Positions 1-7,910 of a stretch of 19,509 nt of DNA are shown here, one piece after another. The notes under the pieces were generated by a model. It searched no databases, was not told where the DNA came from, and was given only the letters and a program-made list of their open reading frames with translations. Numbering within the stretch: position 1 is the stretch's first letter; the number at the start of each line of letters is the position of its first letter. The stretch comes from Planctomycetota bacterium (lineage in GTDB: Bacteria; Planctomycetota; SBBH01; JAHFOU01). The translations under genes and the position numbers were made by a program. The stretch is from contig JAHFOU010000006.1 in assembly GCA_023261525.1 (NCBI GenBank), forward strand, positions 1 through 19,509. Direction: 5' to 3'.

Positions 1-742
1 AGTTCCCCTGGCTGGTGGGGCGCGAGGCGTTGGAGGAGGACGTGGCCCCGGTGGGCCCCCCGCCCTGTCCGTTCTTGCCGTCGTTCTTGGGCTGGCCGGG
101 TTGCGGGGAGCCGGGCTTCTCGCCCGGCTTCGGACATCCGCCGCTTCAGGTGCCGGCTTCCTGGGCCTGCTTGATCAGTTCGTCGAGCTGGGTCAGGAGC
201 TTCTGCTGGAGGTCCTGGGTGCCGCGGCCGGTGTCCTCGGAATCCAGGCGTTCCTTCGCCTGGCGCATGTCCTTGGCCATCTCGGGCAACGGGTTGCGGG
301 GGTCCGACTGGCGGACCTCCTCCGTCTCCGGCGGAAGCTCCTTGCCGTCGCCCATCAGCCCCTTGGAGAGCTCCTGGGCCATGCGGGTGATGGTCTTGAA
401 GCCTGTGATGCGGCGCACCTCGGCCCCTTGGGCATCCAGGACCAGCAGGGTGGGGACTTCCTTGACAGCGAAGCGCTTCATCAGCTCGGGGTGCTTCTCG
501 GCGTCCACGCGGACCCTCACGAAGCGGCCCAGGAGATCCTGGATGGACTCGTCGGGGAAGGTCTTCTCATGGAGGGCCTGGCCGAAGGGGTTCCAGGCGG
601 CGGTGAACTCCACGAGGACGGGCTTGCCGTCCTGGGCGGCCTTCCGGACGGCCTGGTCGATGTCCTCTCCCCAGGGGAGGGCCTCGCCGGCCAGGGCGGC
701 CAGGGCGGCCAGGGAGATCAGCAGGGCGGAGGCCGTGACGCG
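1..742 (-). repeat. Tandem gene duplication, left copy (partner 929-1661)
   Basis: This stretch is homologous to 929-1661 over nearly its whole length, with a shift of 916-928 bp depending on small indels. Identical blocks seen by eye: 1-49 with 929-977; 180-240 with 1105-1165 (61 bp); 252-295 with 1177-1220 (44 bp); 470-535 with 1392-1457 (66 bp). Between them the copies diverge, especially in the linker and around the active-site region. Confidence 0.85.
2..145 (-). pseudogene. In-frame continuation of thioredoxin-fold paralog 2 after the TGA
   Basis: Directly after the TGA at 148-146 the same frame reads SGGCPKPGEKPGSPQPGQPK, then a glycine/asparagine-rich stretch, and ends GATSSSNASRPTSQGN at the window edge. 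The last part is identical to residues of paralog 1 and leads there into the conserved C-terminal module. That module presumably lies to the left of the window. This is either the untranslated remnant of a longer gene or its translated second half if the stop is bypassed or is an error. Confidence 0.65.
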
Positions 743-745
743 CAT
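146..745 (-). CDS. Exported thioredoxin-fold protein lacking both active-site Cys (paralog 2, shortened by in-frame TGA)
   Basis: This 199-residue product has a signal peptide (MRVTASALLISLAALAALAG) and a thioredoxin fold at about 24-132 with strand KPVLVEFTAAW and cis-proline P98. The active-site stretch reads W51-N-P-F-G55, so both catalytic cysteines are gone. The helical module at about 152-198 is almost identical to that of the upstream paralog. The frame then meets TGA at 148-146. After it the same frame continues open for 48 codons to the window edge and still matches the paralog's linker. The gene is therefore either freshly truncated, read through, or affected by a sequencing error. 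An upstream in-frame ATG at 772 exists. I prefer 745 because the protein then opens directly with the signal peptide and aligns with the paralog's start, although no good Shine-Dalgarno sequence is seen. Confidence 0.8.
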   Translation of the reverse strand: MRVTASALLISLAALAALAGEALPWGEDIDQAVRKAAQDGKPVLVEFTAAWNPFGQALHEKTFPDESIQDLLGRFVRVRVDAEKHPELMKRFAVKEVPTLLVLDAQGAEVRRITGFKTITRMAQELSKGLMGDGKELPPETEEVRQSDPRNPLPEMAKDMRQAKERLDSEDTGRGTQDLQQKLLTQLDELIKQAQEAGT

Positions 746-776
746 CACGGGTCCAGTATAGCACGCGCCCATGTGG

Positions 777-1661
777 CTAGTGCCCGCTTTCGCTCAACTG
801 CTTGAAGTACTTCTCGATGTCCTCGACGTACTCCGGGGGATAGGTCTCGCGGAGCTCCTGGAGGATCTTCTCGCGCTCCTGGGGCGGCAGGTGGCCCCAG
901 TCCTTGGCCTTCTGGTCCACCGGGTTGAAGTTCCCCTGGCTGGTGGGGCGCGAGGCGTTGGAGGAGGACGTGGCCCCCTTCTCCCCTCCGCCCTGCCCGT
1001 TCCCGTTGCTGTTCTGGGGCTGGCCCCCGCCGGGCTTGGGCTTGGGTTCCCCGCTCCCGGAACCGGAGCTGGAGGAGGAGGCCTGCTGGGCCTGCTCGAT
1101 CAGCTCGTCGAGCTGGGTCAGGAGCTTCTGCTGGAGGTCCTGGGTGCCGCGGCCGGTGTCCTCGGCATCCAGGCGCTCCTTCGCCTGGCGCATGTCCTTG
1201 GCCATCTCGGGCAACGGGTTCTGGGGGTCCGACTGGCCGGGCTCGGCCTCGGGCGGCAGGACGGTGCCGTCGCCCATCAGGCCCTTGGAGAGCTCCTGGG
1301 TCATGCGGGTGATGCCCTTGAAGCCGTCGATGCGGCGGACCTCGGCGCCCTTCGCATCCAGGACGATCAGGGTGGGCACCTTCTCGACCTTGAAGCGCTT
1401 CATCAGCTCGGGGTGCTTCTCGGCGTCCACGCGGACCCTCACGAAGCGGCCCAGGAGGTCCTGGACGCCCTCGTCGGGATAGGTCTTCTCGGCCAGGGCC
1501 TGGCACCAGGGGTTCCAGGCGGCGCTGAACTCCACGAGGACGGGCTTGCCGTCCTGGGCGGCCTTCCGGACGGCCTGGTCGATGTCGTCGCCCCAGGTCA
1601 GGGCCTCCGCCGCAGAGGCGGCCAGGGAGATCGTGAGGGCGAGGACGGCAAGGGGCTTCAT
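777..1661 (-). CDS. Exported thioredoxin-fold protein with one active-site Cys (paralog 1)
   Basis: This 294-residue protein has a signal peptide at 1-19 (MKPLAVLALTISLAASAAEA) and a thioredoxin fold at about 22-130. The fold includes the strand KPVLVEFSAAW, the active-site region W49-N-P-W-C53 and the cis-proline P96 in KVPTLIVLD. The usual CxxC is reduced to a single cysteine at the second position, so normal dithiol exchange is not expected. A helical module at about 148-194 follows (PLPEMAKDMRQAKERLD, GRGTQDLQQKLL), then a low-complexity Ser/Gly/Pro/Asn linker at 195-245 and a C-terminal module at 254-292 (LPPQEREKILQEL, YPPEYVEDIEKYF). GGAG lies 6 nt before the ATG. A closely related copy follows 31 bp downstream. 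The function is unknown; binding or scaffolding is more likely than redox. Confidence 0.88.
   Translation of the reverse strand: MKPLAVLALTISLAASAAEALTWGDDIDQAVRKAAQDGKPVLVEFSAAWNPWCQALAEKTYPDEGVQDLLGRFVRVRVDAEKHPELMKRFKVEKVPTLIVLDAKGAEVRRIDGFKGITRMTQELSKGLMGDGTVLPPEAEPGQSDPQNPLPEMAKDMRQAKERLDAEDTGRGTQDLQQKLLTQLDELIEQAQQASSSSSGSGSGEPKPKPGGGQPQNSNGNGQGGGEKGATSSSNASRPTSQGNFNPVDQKAKDWGHLPPQEREKILQELRETYPPEYVEDIEKYFKQLSESGH
783..902 (-). other. Conserved C-terminal helical module (LPPxEREKIL...PPEY)
   Basis: Residues about 254-292 of paralog 1 read DWGHLPPQEREKILQELRET and then YPPEYVEDIEKYFKQLSE. The pattern of a short Leu-Pro-Pro turn, an amphipathic helix, a Pro-Pro-Glu-Tyr turn and a second helix ending at the protein C-terminus recurs, as I remember it, in exported proteins near MoxR/VWA loci of Planctomycetota and Acidobacteriota. 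It could be a docking tag for a shared partner. The domain claim is inference. Confidence 0.45.
929..1661 (-). repeat. Tandem gene duplication, right copy (partner 1-742)
   Basis: This is the partner of the left copy and covers the signal peptide, thioredoxin fold, helical module and linker of paralog 1. The part of paralog 1 downstream of 929 (conserved C-terminal module, 777-928) has its counterpart, if any, outside the window. Confidence 0.85.
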
Positions 1662-1674
1662 GGGAAACTCCGAT

Positions 1675-3501
1675 CTATTTCCGTCCTTGGGACAGCTTGA
1701 CGGACCACTCCTCGGTGATGCCGGCGATCCGGCCCTGCTCCTGGGCGATCCGGTCCACCTTCTCCCGTTCCTCGGGCGAGAGGTTCTCGTAGCCCTCCGG
1801 CTTGGCGAAGCGGGCCTTGTCGGTGTCCTTGGTCTTCTCCCAGACTGCGGCCTGGAGGGCCTTGAGGAACTTGAGCTGGGCCGCCGGCGGGACCAGGGGC
1901 TTCTTGCCACCCCCCCCTCCGCCCCCGCCGCCCTGCGGGGGGCCGGGCTTCTGGGCCTCCTCCTTGAGGGCGTCGATCAGCTTGATCAGGCTGTCCTCCA
2001 CGGAGGCCTCCAGCTGCTGGGTGAACGCGTCGGTCTTGGACTGCTCCAGGCGGGCGGAGATGTCCCCCATGTCCTTCTGGCACTGCTTGAGGGCCCAGGA
2101 GAAGACGTCGGCGTCCTCCTGGTCCAGCTTCTGGATGGCGCCGCTCAGGCTCCCGGCCAGGGACTTCTGGTCGGTCCTGGCCTTGGCCAGCTTGAGCTGT
2201 TCGGGACGGCCCAGGGGCCGGGCGGCCTTCTCCAGCTCGGCCGTGGCCGTGTGGACTTGGCGCTGGCCCTCCAGGACCTTCTTGAGCTCCTCGGCGAGCT
2301 GGAAGAGGTCCTGCTTCTTCTTCTCGTCGTTGGCCTGGTCGATCTGCTCCTGGATGTCGTCCACGGCGGCCTGGAGTTCGTCGATGGCCTCCTGCTCCTG
2401 TTGTTCGGCCGGCTCGGGCTGGTTCTGGGACATGGAGCTCGAGGCCTTGCCCATGCTCTTGGAGGCGGACTTGGCGCTCTGGGAGGCCTTGGGCTGGGGC
2501 TTGTCCCCCTTCTCCAGGCTCTCGGCCGTCTTCTCGGTGTCCTGCTCCAGCTTGTCCTGCTTGTCCTTGAGCTTCTGGATCTCGGCCTTGGCCAGCTGCT
2601 CGTCGAGGCGCCGCTTCTTGCGCTCCAGGGCCTCCTTGGCCTCCTCGAGCTTCTGGACCGCCTCCTGCTGGCTGGCCTGGGCCTGGGCGGGATCGGGCTT
2701 GTCCCCGGATTCGGGCGGTTTCTCTCCCCCCTCCGGTGGCTTCCCAGGCATGCTCTTGGAGGCCTGCTTCATCTCCCCGGAGGCCTGATCGGTCTTGCGG
2801 CCGGCCTCCTTCACATCCTGGGCCATCTCCATCTTCTTGGCCTCGTCGCTGTTGCCCAGCTTGTTCTTGAGCTGTTCGGCGAGCTCCTTGGCCTTCTGGG
2901 CCAGGGCCTCCTGGGCCTTCCGGTCCTGGTCCTTGTCCTTGCCGTCGGGATCCTTGGCGGTCTTCTCGGCCAGGGCCTTCTGCTCGGCGATCATGGCCCC
3001 AAGCTGGGCGATGGCCTGCTCCATCTCCTTCGAGAGGGCCTGGGCCTCGGCCTCCGGCGTGGTCTGGTGCTGGAGCTCCTTCTCGCGGTTCTTCAGGTCC
3101 TCCAGGGCCTTCTTCTGCTCCTCCAGCTTCTGGATCTGCTTGTCCAGGTCCTCCTTGCGGGCGGGCTTGGTCAGGAGGTTGCGCATGGTCTCCAGGCTGG
3201 CGATGACCCGCTCCTGGTGGTCCTTGGCGTCGAAGGTTCGCGAGGACAGCAGGGACTGGAGGACCGCGTCGATCTCGGCCTCGGTGCGGGCCTCCAAGGC
3301 CTTCTTGTAGGCCGCCAGGATGAGCTGGGAGTTCTCGGGATCGCTGGTCTTGAGGGCCTCCGCCACCTTGGGCATGAGCTGGAGGAGCTCGGCGTAGTCC
3401 TTCTTCAGGTCCTGGACCTCGGAGATGCCCGGCTTCACGGGCGCGGCGGAGAGGGGAAGCAGGGCCGTCAGCAGGAGCGCCACCGTCATGCGTCGCATCA
3501 T
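1675..3501 (-). CDS. Secreted coiled-coil protein
   Basis: This 608-residue protein has a signal peptide (MMRRMTVALLLTALLPLSAA) and is otherwise almost wholly charged helix. Long coiled-coil stretches lie at about 105-235, 275-335 and 365-430 and are broken by Pro/Ser/Lys-rich linkers near 250-272 and 333-366. Residues 524-532 are nine glycines in a row, followed by KKPLVPPAAQLKFLKALQ and a compact C-terminal module ending in SPEEREKVDRIAQEQGRIAG and a short tail. That C-terminal module recalls proteins next to DUF4175-like genes in other phyla (memory, unverified). It is a likely periplasmic scaffold or tether, with no enzymatic motif. ATG 3501 overlaps the upstream TGA; a second ATG at 3498 is equally possible. 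GGGAGG lies 7 nt upstream. The stop is TAG at 1677-1675, 13 bp before the next gene. Confidence 0.85.
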   Translation of the reverse strand: MMRRMTVALLLTALLPLSAAPVKPGISEVQDLKKDYAELLQLMPKVAEALKTSDPENSQLILAAYKKALEARTEAEIDAVLQSLLSSRTFDAKDHQERVIASLETMRNLLTKPARKEDLDKQIQKLEEQKKALEDLKNREKELQHQTTPEAEAQALSKEMEQAIAQLGAMIAEQKALAEKTAKDPDGKDKDQDRKAQEALAQKAKELAEQLKNKLGNSDEAKKMEMAQDVKEAGRKTDQASGEMKQASKSMPGKPPEGGEKPPESGDKPDPAQAQASQQEAVQKLEEAKEALERKKRRLDEQLAKAEIQKLKDKQDKLEQDTEKTAESLEKGDKPQPKASQSAKSASKSMGKASSSMSQNQPEPAEQQEQEAIDELQAAVDDIQEQIDQANDEKKKQDLFQLAEELKKVLEGQRQVHTATAELEKAARPLGRPEQLKLAKARTDQKSLAGSLSGAIQKLDQEDADVFSWALKQCQKDMGDISARLEQSKTDAFTQQLEASVEDSLIKLIDALKEEAQKPGPPQGGGGGGGGGKKPLVPPAAQLKFLKALQAAVWEKTKDTDKARFAKPEGYENLSPEEREKVDRIAQEQGRIAGITEEWSVKLSQGRK

Positions 3502-5543
3502 GTTCCGCCCTCCCGGGTCATCCGGTCCTTGATGTGCTTGCTCTGTTCGATCATACGCTCCAGGCGCTGGAGGAAGGCGCTCAAATCGGCCGTGCCCTCC
3601 AGGGCCTTGAGGACCGCCTCGATCTGGCGGACCACCTCGGCCTGGCCCTCCAGGGCGGCCGGCCAGGCGGCCGCTTCGCCGCGGGCCCCCGCGCGGGTCT
3701 GCTCGGCCACGGCCGGAAGGCGCTGCTGGACGATGCCGTCCAGGCCCTCCCGCGCCCCCTTCAGCAGGGCATCCCGCTGGGCGTTGTCCAGGCCGTTCAT
3801 GGCGATCAGCTCCTGGACCGCGCCCACGGACTCGGAGGTCTGCTGGAGGGCCTGGCCCAGGCGCCCCAGGGTCAGGGCCAGGTTCGCGGCGGAGGCCTCC
3901 CGCCCGGGATCCTTGGGCGCCGCGACCAGGACCTCGAGGTCGGCCCGGGCCTTGCGGGCATCCCCCTTGGAGCGGGTCAGGTCCGAGACGATCTCCTCGA
4001 TGAGCTTCTGCAGGTGCTGCTCCAGGTCCTCCCGGGAGACGATGGTGATCCCGTATTCCTGGGAGACCCCCAGGTTGGGGCCGCTGACCGTATCCAGGTC
4101 CAGGGCCTCGGCGCGGTAGCGGAGCTGGCTCCCCGGCTCCCGCTTCAGGGGGGCGAGGTCCCAGGTCATGGCCTGCTTCAGGGGGCCGCGGACGTCCTTG
4201 GCGGCGGGCGCCTCCATCAGGGGCAGACTCTGCTTGATCTCCTGGGGGGTGCTCCGGTTGAGCGTGGCCGCCAGGGAGGCCTTGCCCAGGCCCCAGTCGT
4301 CCTGGATCTCCGCCAGCAGGGGTACCTTGGCCGTGGGGACGAGCTGGAGGTCCCTGCCGGGCTTCAGGATGCGGACGAAGGGCTCCTGGTCCTTGATGAC
4401 GCTGACCTGGTAGGAGATGGGATGGCTGGCCTTCAATTTCTCGGTGTCCTCCAGCACTACGACGTAGTTGTCCGTCTCCTCGAGCCGGAATTCTCCGAAA
4501 AATCCGCCCTTTTCCCCCACCGTCAGGGGGACGGAGCGCTTGGCGAACTTCAGCGAGCAGGCGGCCAGGGGTTTGGAGGAGGTCCCCGTGATGCGGACCG
4601 TGCTTCCCCTGAGCGCCCTCAGGTGGCCGCTGTTGGGTGGGAGGGTCTCGGGGGCCTTCCCGGTGTAGTCCGGCGGGGTCACCGTGAGCTGGAAGGAACG
4701 CACCAGGGGCTTCTCCAGGACGCGGACGGAGTACTCCCGGCTCCGGAAGTCCCCGGCCGTCACCCAGAGGGTCACCTCGGCGTCCAGGTGCTCCAGGACC
4801 CCGGCATAGGCCTCGTCGGCCTGCAGGGGCATGAGGACCTCGGACTCCCCCCCGGCGGCGCGGGCATGCAGGACGACCCGGGAGGGCCTGCGGCTTCCCG
4901 GCAGGAGGCGGGCGGTGACGGCCAGGTCCTCCCCCTGGCCCAGGCTGGCGGGCACCTCGGAGACCTCCAGGGAGTACTGGCTGGGCCAGGGCCTGTCGTA
5001 GAGGAGGCGGGCCAGGCCGGTCCGGAAGTCCGGCGAGCTCCAGGCGAGCAGGGCGAACAGGACCGAGGTGGCCAGGGCATAGCCGGTCCAGCGCCCCTGG
5101 GCGGGCAGGCGGACGGCCTTCTCGAAGGACAGCGGGCGGCAGGCCTCCAGGGCCTCGTCCAGGGCCCGCGCGGCCAGGGCCGGGGAGTTGAAGGCCGGAT
5201 CCGCGCCGCGGGAGAGCTGGACGGCGGAGATGAGGCGGTCCTGGAGCTGGGGGTGGGCGGCCTCCACGGCCAGGGCGAGATCTTCGTCGGACATGCCCAG
5301 GCTGAGGGGCTTGAGGAGGGCGCGCCGCGCGACGGCCGCCAGGATGCCCAGGGCCACCACGAGAAGGACGCCCCGCGCCGTGCGGTCGTCGGCGTGCACG
5401 GCCCAGTCCAGGGCTACCAGGCAGAGGACGGCCAGCACCCCTGCGGTCAGCAGGCGGGCCGTCCCCGCCCAGAGGAAGCGAAGGCGCAGGCCCCTGCGGA
5501 AGGAGGCCAGGCGGGCGCGGATCTCCGGAAGGTCCTGGGCCAT
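3498..5543 (-). CDS. DUF4175-like membrane protein
   Basis: This 681-residue protein has membrane segments at about 26-46, 56-72 and 152-170, then a long extracytoplasmic part. Repeated Ig-like beta regions fill about 185-505 (for example LTVTPPDYTGKAPETLPP, typical of DUF4175-like proteins), and a helical, coiled-coil-prone tail runs from about 505 to 681. I recognise the DUF4175-like type from memory; the molecular function is unknown. Upstream in-frame starts exist at 5576 (GTG) and 5561 (ATG). I chose the ATG at 5543 because TTGAGG lies 8 nt before it and because it forms a TGATG junction with the preceding stop, as at other junctions in this operon. Its own stop overlaps the next ATG (ATGA). 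The function is likely structural, anchoring envelope partners. Confidence 0.85.
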   Translation of the reverse strand: MAQDLPEIRARLASFRRGLRLRFLWAGTARLLTAGVLAVLCLVALDWAVHADDRTARGVLLVVALGILAAVARRALLKPLSLGMSDEDLALAVEAAHPQLQDRLISAVQLSRGADPAFNSPALAARALDEALEACRPLSFEKAVRLPAQGRWTGYALATSVLFALLAWSSPDFRTGLARLLYDRPWPSQYSLEVSEVPASLGQGEDLAVTARLLPGSRRPSRVVLHARAAGGESEVLMPLQADEAYAGVLEHLDAEVTLWVTAGDFRSREYSVRVLEKPLVRSFQLTVTPPDYTGKAPETLPPNSGHLRALRGSTVRITGTSSKPLAACSLKFAKRSVPLTVGEKGGFFGEFRLEETDNYVVVLEDTEKLKASHPISYQVSVIKDQEPFVRILKPGRDLQLVPTAKVPLLAEIQDDWGLGKASLAATLNRSTPQEIKQSLPLMEAPAAKDVRGPLKQAMTWDLAPLKREPGSQLRYRAEALDLDTVSGPNLGVSQEYGITIVSREDLEQHLQKLIEEIVSDLTRSKGDARKARADLEVLVAAPKDPGREASAANLALTLGRLGQALQQTSESVGAVQELIAMNGLDNAQRDALLKGAREGLDGIVQQRLPAVAEQTRAGARGEAAAWPAALEGQAEVVRQIEAVLKALEGTADLSAFLQRLERMIEQSKHIKDRMTREGGT

Positions 5544-7909
5544 CAGATGAGCCTCAACCATTTCCTCAGGATCCACTCCGCGCAGAGCAGGGCCACCAGC
5601 AGGCAGAGCCAGGCCGGGTGGTCCCTCAGGGGACGGCGCTCCTCGGTGACCAGGGTCTCGCTGCGGGCCTGGATGCCCTCCACGAGCCTGGAGAGGTCGC
5701 GGGGGGTATAGAAGGCCCCGTGGGTGAGCTCGGCGATGCGCTCCAGGGAGGCCTTGTCCATGCGGGGGTCCTGGAACTCGGCGGTCACGGCGCGCACGGT
5801 GAAGGGCGACTTGCGCGACTCGACGCCCTGGGCGCTGGCGGGGTCCAGCCAGATCTCGTGCTCGCCCTGGCGGGCGGCGGTCCAGCTGCCCTCGAAGTCC
5901 CCCGAGTCCGGGTTGCGGGCCAGGGAGGCGGCCTGGGGCAGGTGGTCCGGGCCCTGGATGAGGACCTTCACGGTGTCCTGCTTCATGGGCTCATAGGAGG
6001 CGTCCACGACGCTGGCCCGGATGAGGACCCGGTCGCCCAGGGCGTAGTCCGTGTGGTCCGTGGAGACCATGGCGTGGTCGGTGCCCGCCATCATGCGGTT
6101 CGAGCCCAGCTGCTGGATCAGCTTGCCCCAGAAGCGGTGGAAGCAGGAGTCGCCCGGGTCCAGGTAGGACCAGCGCCAGGTGCTGTCGAAGGCCAGGAAG
6201 ACGGTCTGGCCGCGGCCGTAGTTCATGGTCACGGCCAGCGGGTAGGGCTCCCCCTGGCGGTTCTTGCGCACCGGGTGGACGGCCAGGGGCACGGCCAGGG
6301 GCTTGAGCTGCTCGATGGGGAAGAACCAGTACTGGCCCTGCAGGCTTCCCCAGTAGCGGCGGTTCTCGTCGGCCTGGTCCTGCATGCGCAGGAGGGGATG
6401 CTCCTCCCCCCGCGCGGTGAGCTTGAGGGTGAAGGACTCCGTGATGGCCTCCAGCCAGACCTTCCGGTCCCAGTTCTCCGCCGCCTGGCGCATGGGCAGG
6501 AGCTTGGCCAGGGGGGTGTTGCGCCAGGCGGAAGGCATGTTCTCCTCCCCGGCCTCGAAGATCACCCCCCCGCCGGCCTCGCAGAAGCGCACGATGGCCT
6601 CCATCTGGGCCAGGCTCAGGTGGGACGGGTCCACGTCCCCGAGGATGAGGACGTCGGTGGACTCGGCCAGCTCCTTGTAGTCGCGGTAGAAGCGGGAGAT
6701 CGGGCGGGAGCCCTCCTGCCGGAAATCGTCGTTGGCCGAGAAGAGCAGGCAGGACGAGGCGTAGAGGCGGTCGTTGCGCTTGAGGAAGTTCATGAGCTTG
6801 CGGTATTCCCAGCGCGGGCGCTCGTCCAGGTAGCAGACCTTCATCTTGTCGGTGACCACCTTCACGGTCTGGGCCACGGCGTTGTTCGACGGGACCAGCT
6901 CCCCGGGCACGGGCTCGACGGCCATGCGGTAGCTGAAGGTCCCTTCCTGGTCGGGCTTGTGGCTCAGGGCGACGTCGAGATCCTCCCCATCCTTGGGCAG
7001 GACGACCTCCTTGCGGTCCACCTCGGTGTCCCCCCGCGACAGCGTGACCACGGCGCGCTGGCCCTCGAAGCCCGTGGCGGTCAGCCGGGCCCTGAAGCCG
7101 ATCGCGTCCCCACCCCGGATGGCCATGGCCGGGGCCGTGAGGTTGCCCAGGGCGATGTCCTTCGGGGCCGCGGCCTCCCCGATCCCGACGGCGTAGACGG
7201 GCACCGGGGGCTTCTGGTCGGCCAGGGCCTTGGCGGAGACCTCGGGATCCTCCCCCGCGTTGGTCCTGCCGTCGGTCAGCAGGATGACGCCGGCGAGCTG
7301 GCCGCGGAGCTCCCCCTGGATCCTGCGCAGGGCGTCCCCGAGGCGGGTGGAGTTGCCCTCGGCCGGAGGCAGGTGCACCGGGGACGCGGACGGCACCGGG
7401 ACCTCCCCCGCGTCGAAGGCGTAGAGCTTCACGCGGTGGATCTCGGAGAGGCGCTTCAGCAGGTTCAGCTCGGCGCTGTTCAGGATGCCCTCGGCGGTCT
7501 GCTGGCGGGTGAGGGCCTTGAGGGCCGCCTCGGCCTGGGGCGGCAGGGATCCGGCCTTGGCGGAGGCGTCCACCAGACCCGCCAGGCGTCCGGCGGCCAT
7601 GCGGTCGGCGGGGTCCTGGTACTCGTTGGCCGGCATGCTCATGCTCTTCGAGGTGTCCACCAGCACGGCCACCACGGCCTCCTGGGATCGGGAGCGCAGG
7701 CGGGCCAGCACGGGCTCGAAGAGCAGGGCCAGGACCAGGCCCAGCGAGGCGGCCCTCAGCGCGGCCAGCAGGAGGCGCATCCCCCGGGAGAGGGAGGAGC
7801 CGTCCCGGCGGTAGAGCACCCAGGCGCCGGCCGCCGCGGCCAGGACCCAGAGCAGGAGCCACTCGGCCGGGTAGATGAAGCGGAAGTCCCAATGCGCCGC
7901 GGTCAGCAC
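5543..7909 (-). CDS. Membrane VWA protein with GATase-like domain
   Basis: This is a 788-residue inner-membrane protein that starts at GTG. Two membrane helices at about 15-33 and 44-66 precede a VWA domain at about 78-245 with a complete MIDAS: D85-S87-S89 (LVDTSKSMS), T188 (NSTRLGDAL) and D213 (LLTDGRTN). Beta-sandwich regions follow. An inactive GATase-like fold lies at about 355-590 (VCYLDERPRWEYRKL, VLILGDVDP, FCEAGGGVIFEAGEE) with no cysteine at the nucleophile position. The gene ends with a last membrane helix at about 766-783 and a short basic tail. This architecture matches large VWA/GATase-like proteins that flank moxR/DUF58 in Planctomycetota and Acidobacteriota (from memory). It starts 1 bp after the preceding gene's stop, and its TGA shares one base with the ATG of the next gene. 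A metal-dependent binding partner role is inferred. Confidence 0.9.
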   Translation of the reverse strand: MLTAAHWDFRFIYPAEWLLLWVLAAAAGAWVLYRRDGSSLSRGMRLLLAALRAASLGLVLALLFEPVLARLRSRSQEAVVAVLVDTSKSMSMPANEYQDPADRMAAGRLAGLVDASAKAGSLPPQAEAALKALTRQQTAEGILNSAELNLLKRLSEIHRVKLYAFDAGEVPVPSASPVHLPPAEGNSTRLGDALRRIQGELRGQLAGVILLTDGRTNAGEDPEVSAKALADQKPPVPVYAVGIGEAAAPKDIALGNLTAPAMAIRGGDAIGFRARLTATGFEGQRAVVTLSRGDTEVDRKEVVLPKDGEDLDVALSHKPDQEGTFSYRMAVEPVPGELVPSNNAVAQTVKVVTDKMKVCYLDERPRWEYRKLMNFLKRNDRLYASSCLLFSANDDFRQEGSRPISRFYRDYKELAESTDVLILGDVDPSHLSLAQMEAIVRFCEAGGGVIFEAGEENMPSAWRNTPLAKLLPMRQAAENWDRKVWLEAITESFTLKLTARGEEHPLLRMQDQADENRRYWGSLQGQYWFFPIEQLKPLAVPLAVHPVRKNRQGEPYPLAVTMNYGRGQTVFLAFDSTWRWSYLDPGDSCFHRFWGKLIQQLGSNRMMAGTDHAMVSTDHTDYALGDRVLIRASVVDASYEPMKQDTVKVLIQGPDHLPQAASLARNPDSGDFEGSWTAARQGEHEIWLDPASAQGVESRKSPFTVRAVTAEFQDPRMDKASLERIAELTHGAFYTPRDLSRLVEGIQARSETLVTEERRPLRDHPAWLCLLVALLCAEWILRKWLRLI

Positions 7910-7910
7910 C

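Noticed and set aside
146..148. Selenocysteine at the in-frame TGA
   Set aside because: The TGA is in a variable linker, not at an active site, the paralog has an ordinary residue in this region, and no clear stem-loop was seen directly behind it.
755..760. Promoter -10-like TATACT before thioredoxin paralog 2
   Set aside because: No -35-like hexamer is found 16-18 bp upstream, and the 31-bp gap fits readthrough from the operon.
1546..4119. Very long plus-strand open frame (857 codons) and similar ones at 3534-5711, 5618-7960, 8640-10118, 10328-12058, 12247-13992, 14311-15972 and 16637-18178
   Set aside because: They lie opposite well-recognised minus-strand genes, are monotonously rich in Leu, Gly, Arg and Ala, show no domain, and arise from the strong GC bias at third codon positions.
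5544..5576. Earlier starts (GTG 5576, ATG 5561) for the DUF4175-like gene
   Set aside because: ATG 5561 has its purine-rich stretch directly abutting the start codon. ATG 5543 has TTGAGG at good spacing and a TGATG junction. The earlier starts cannot be fully excluded.
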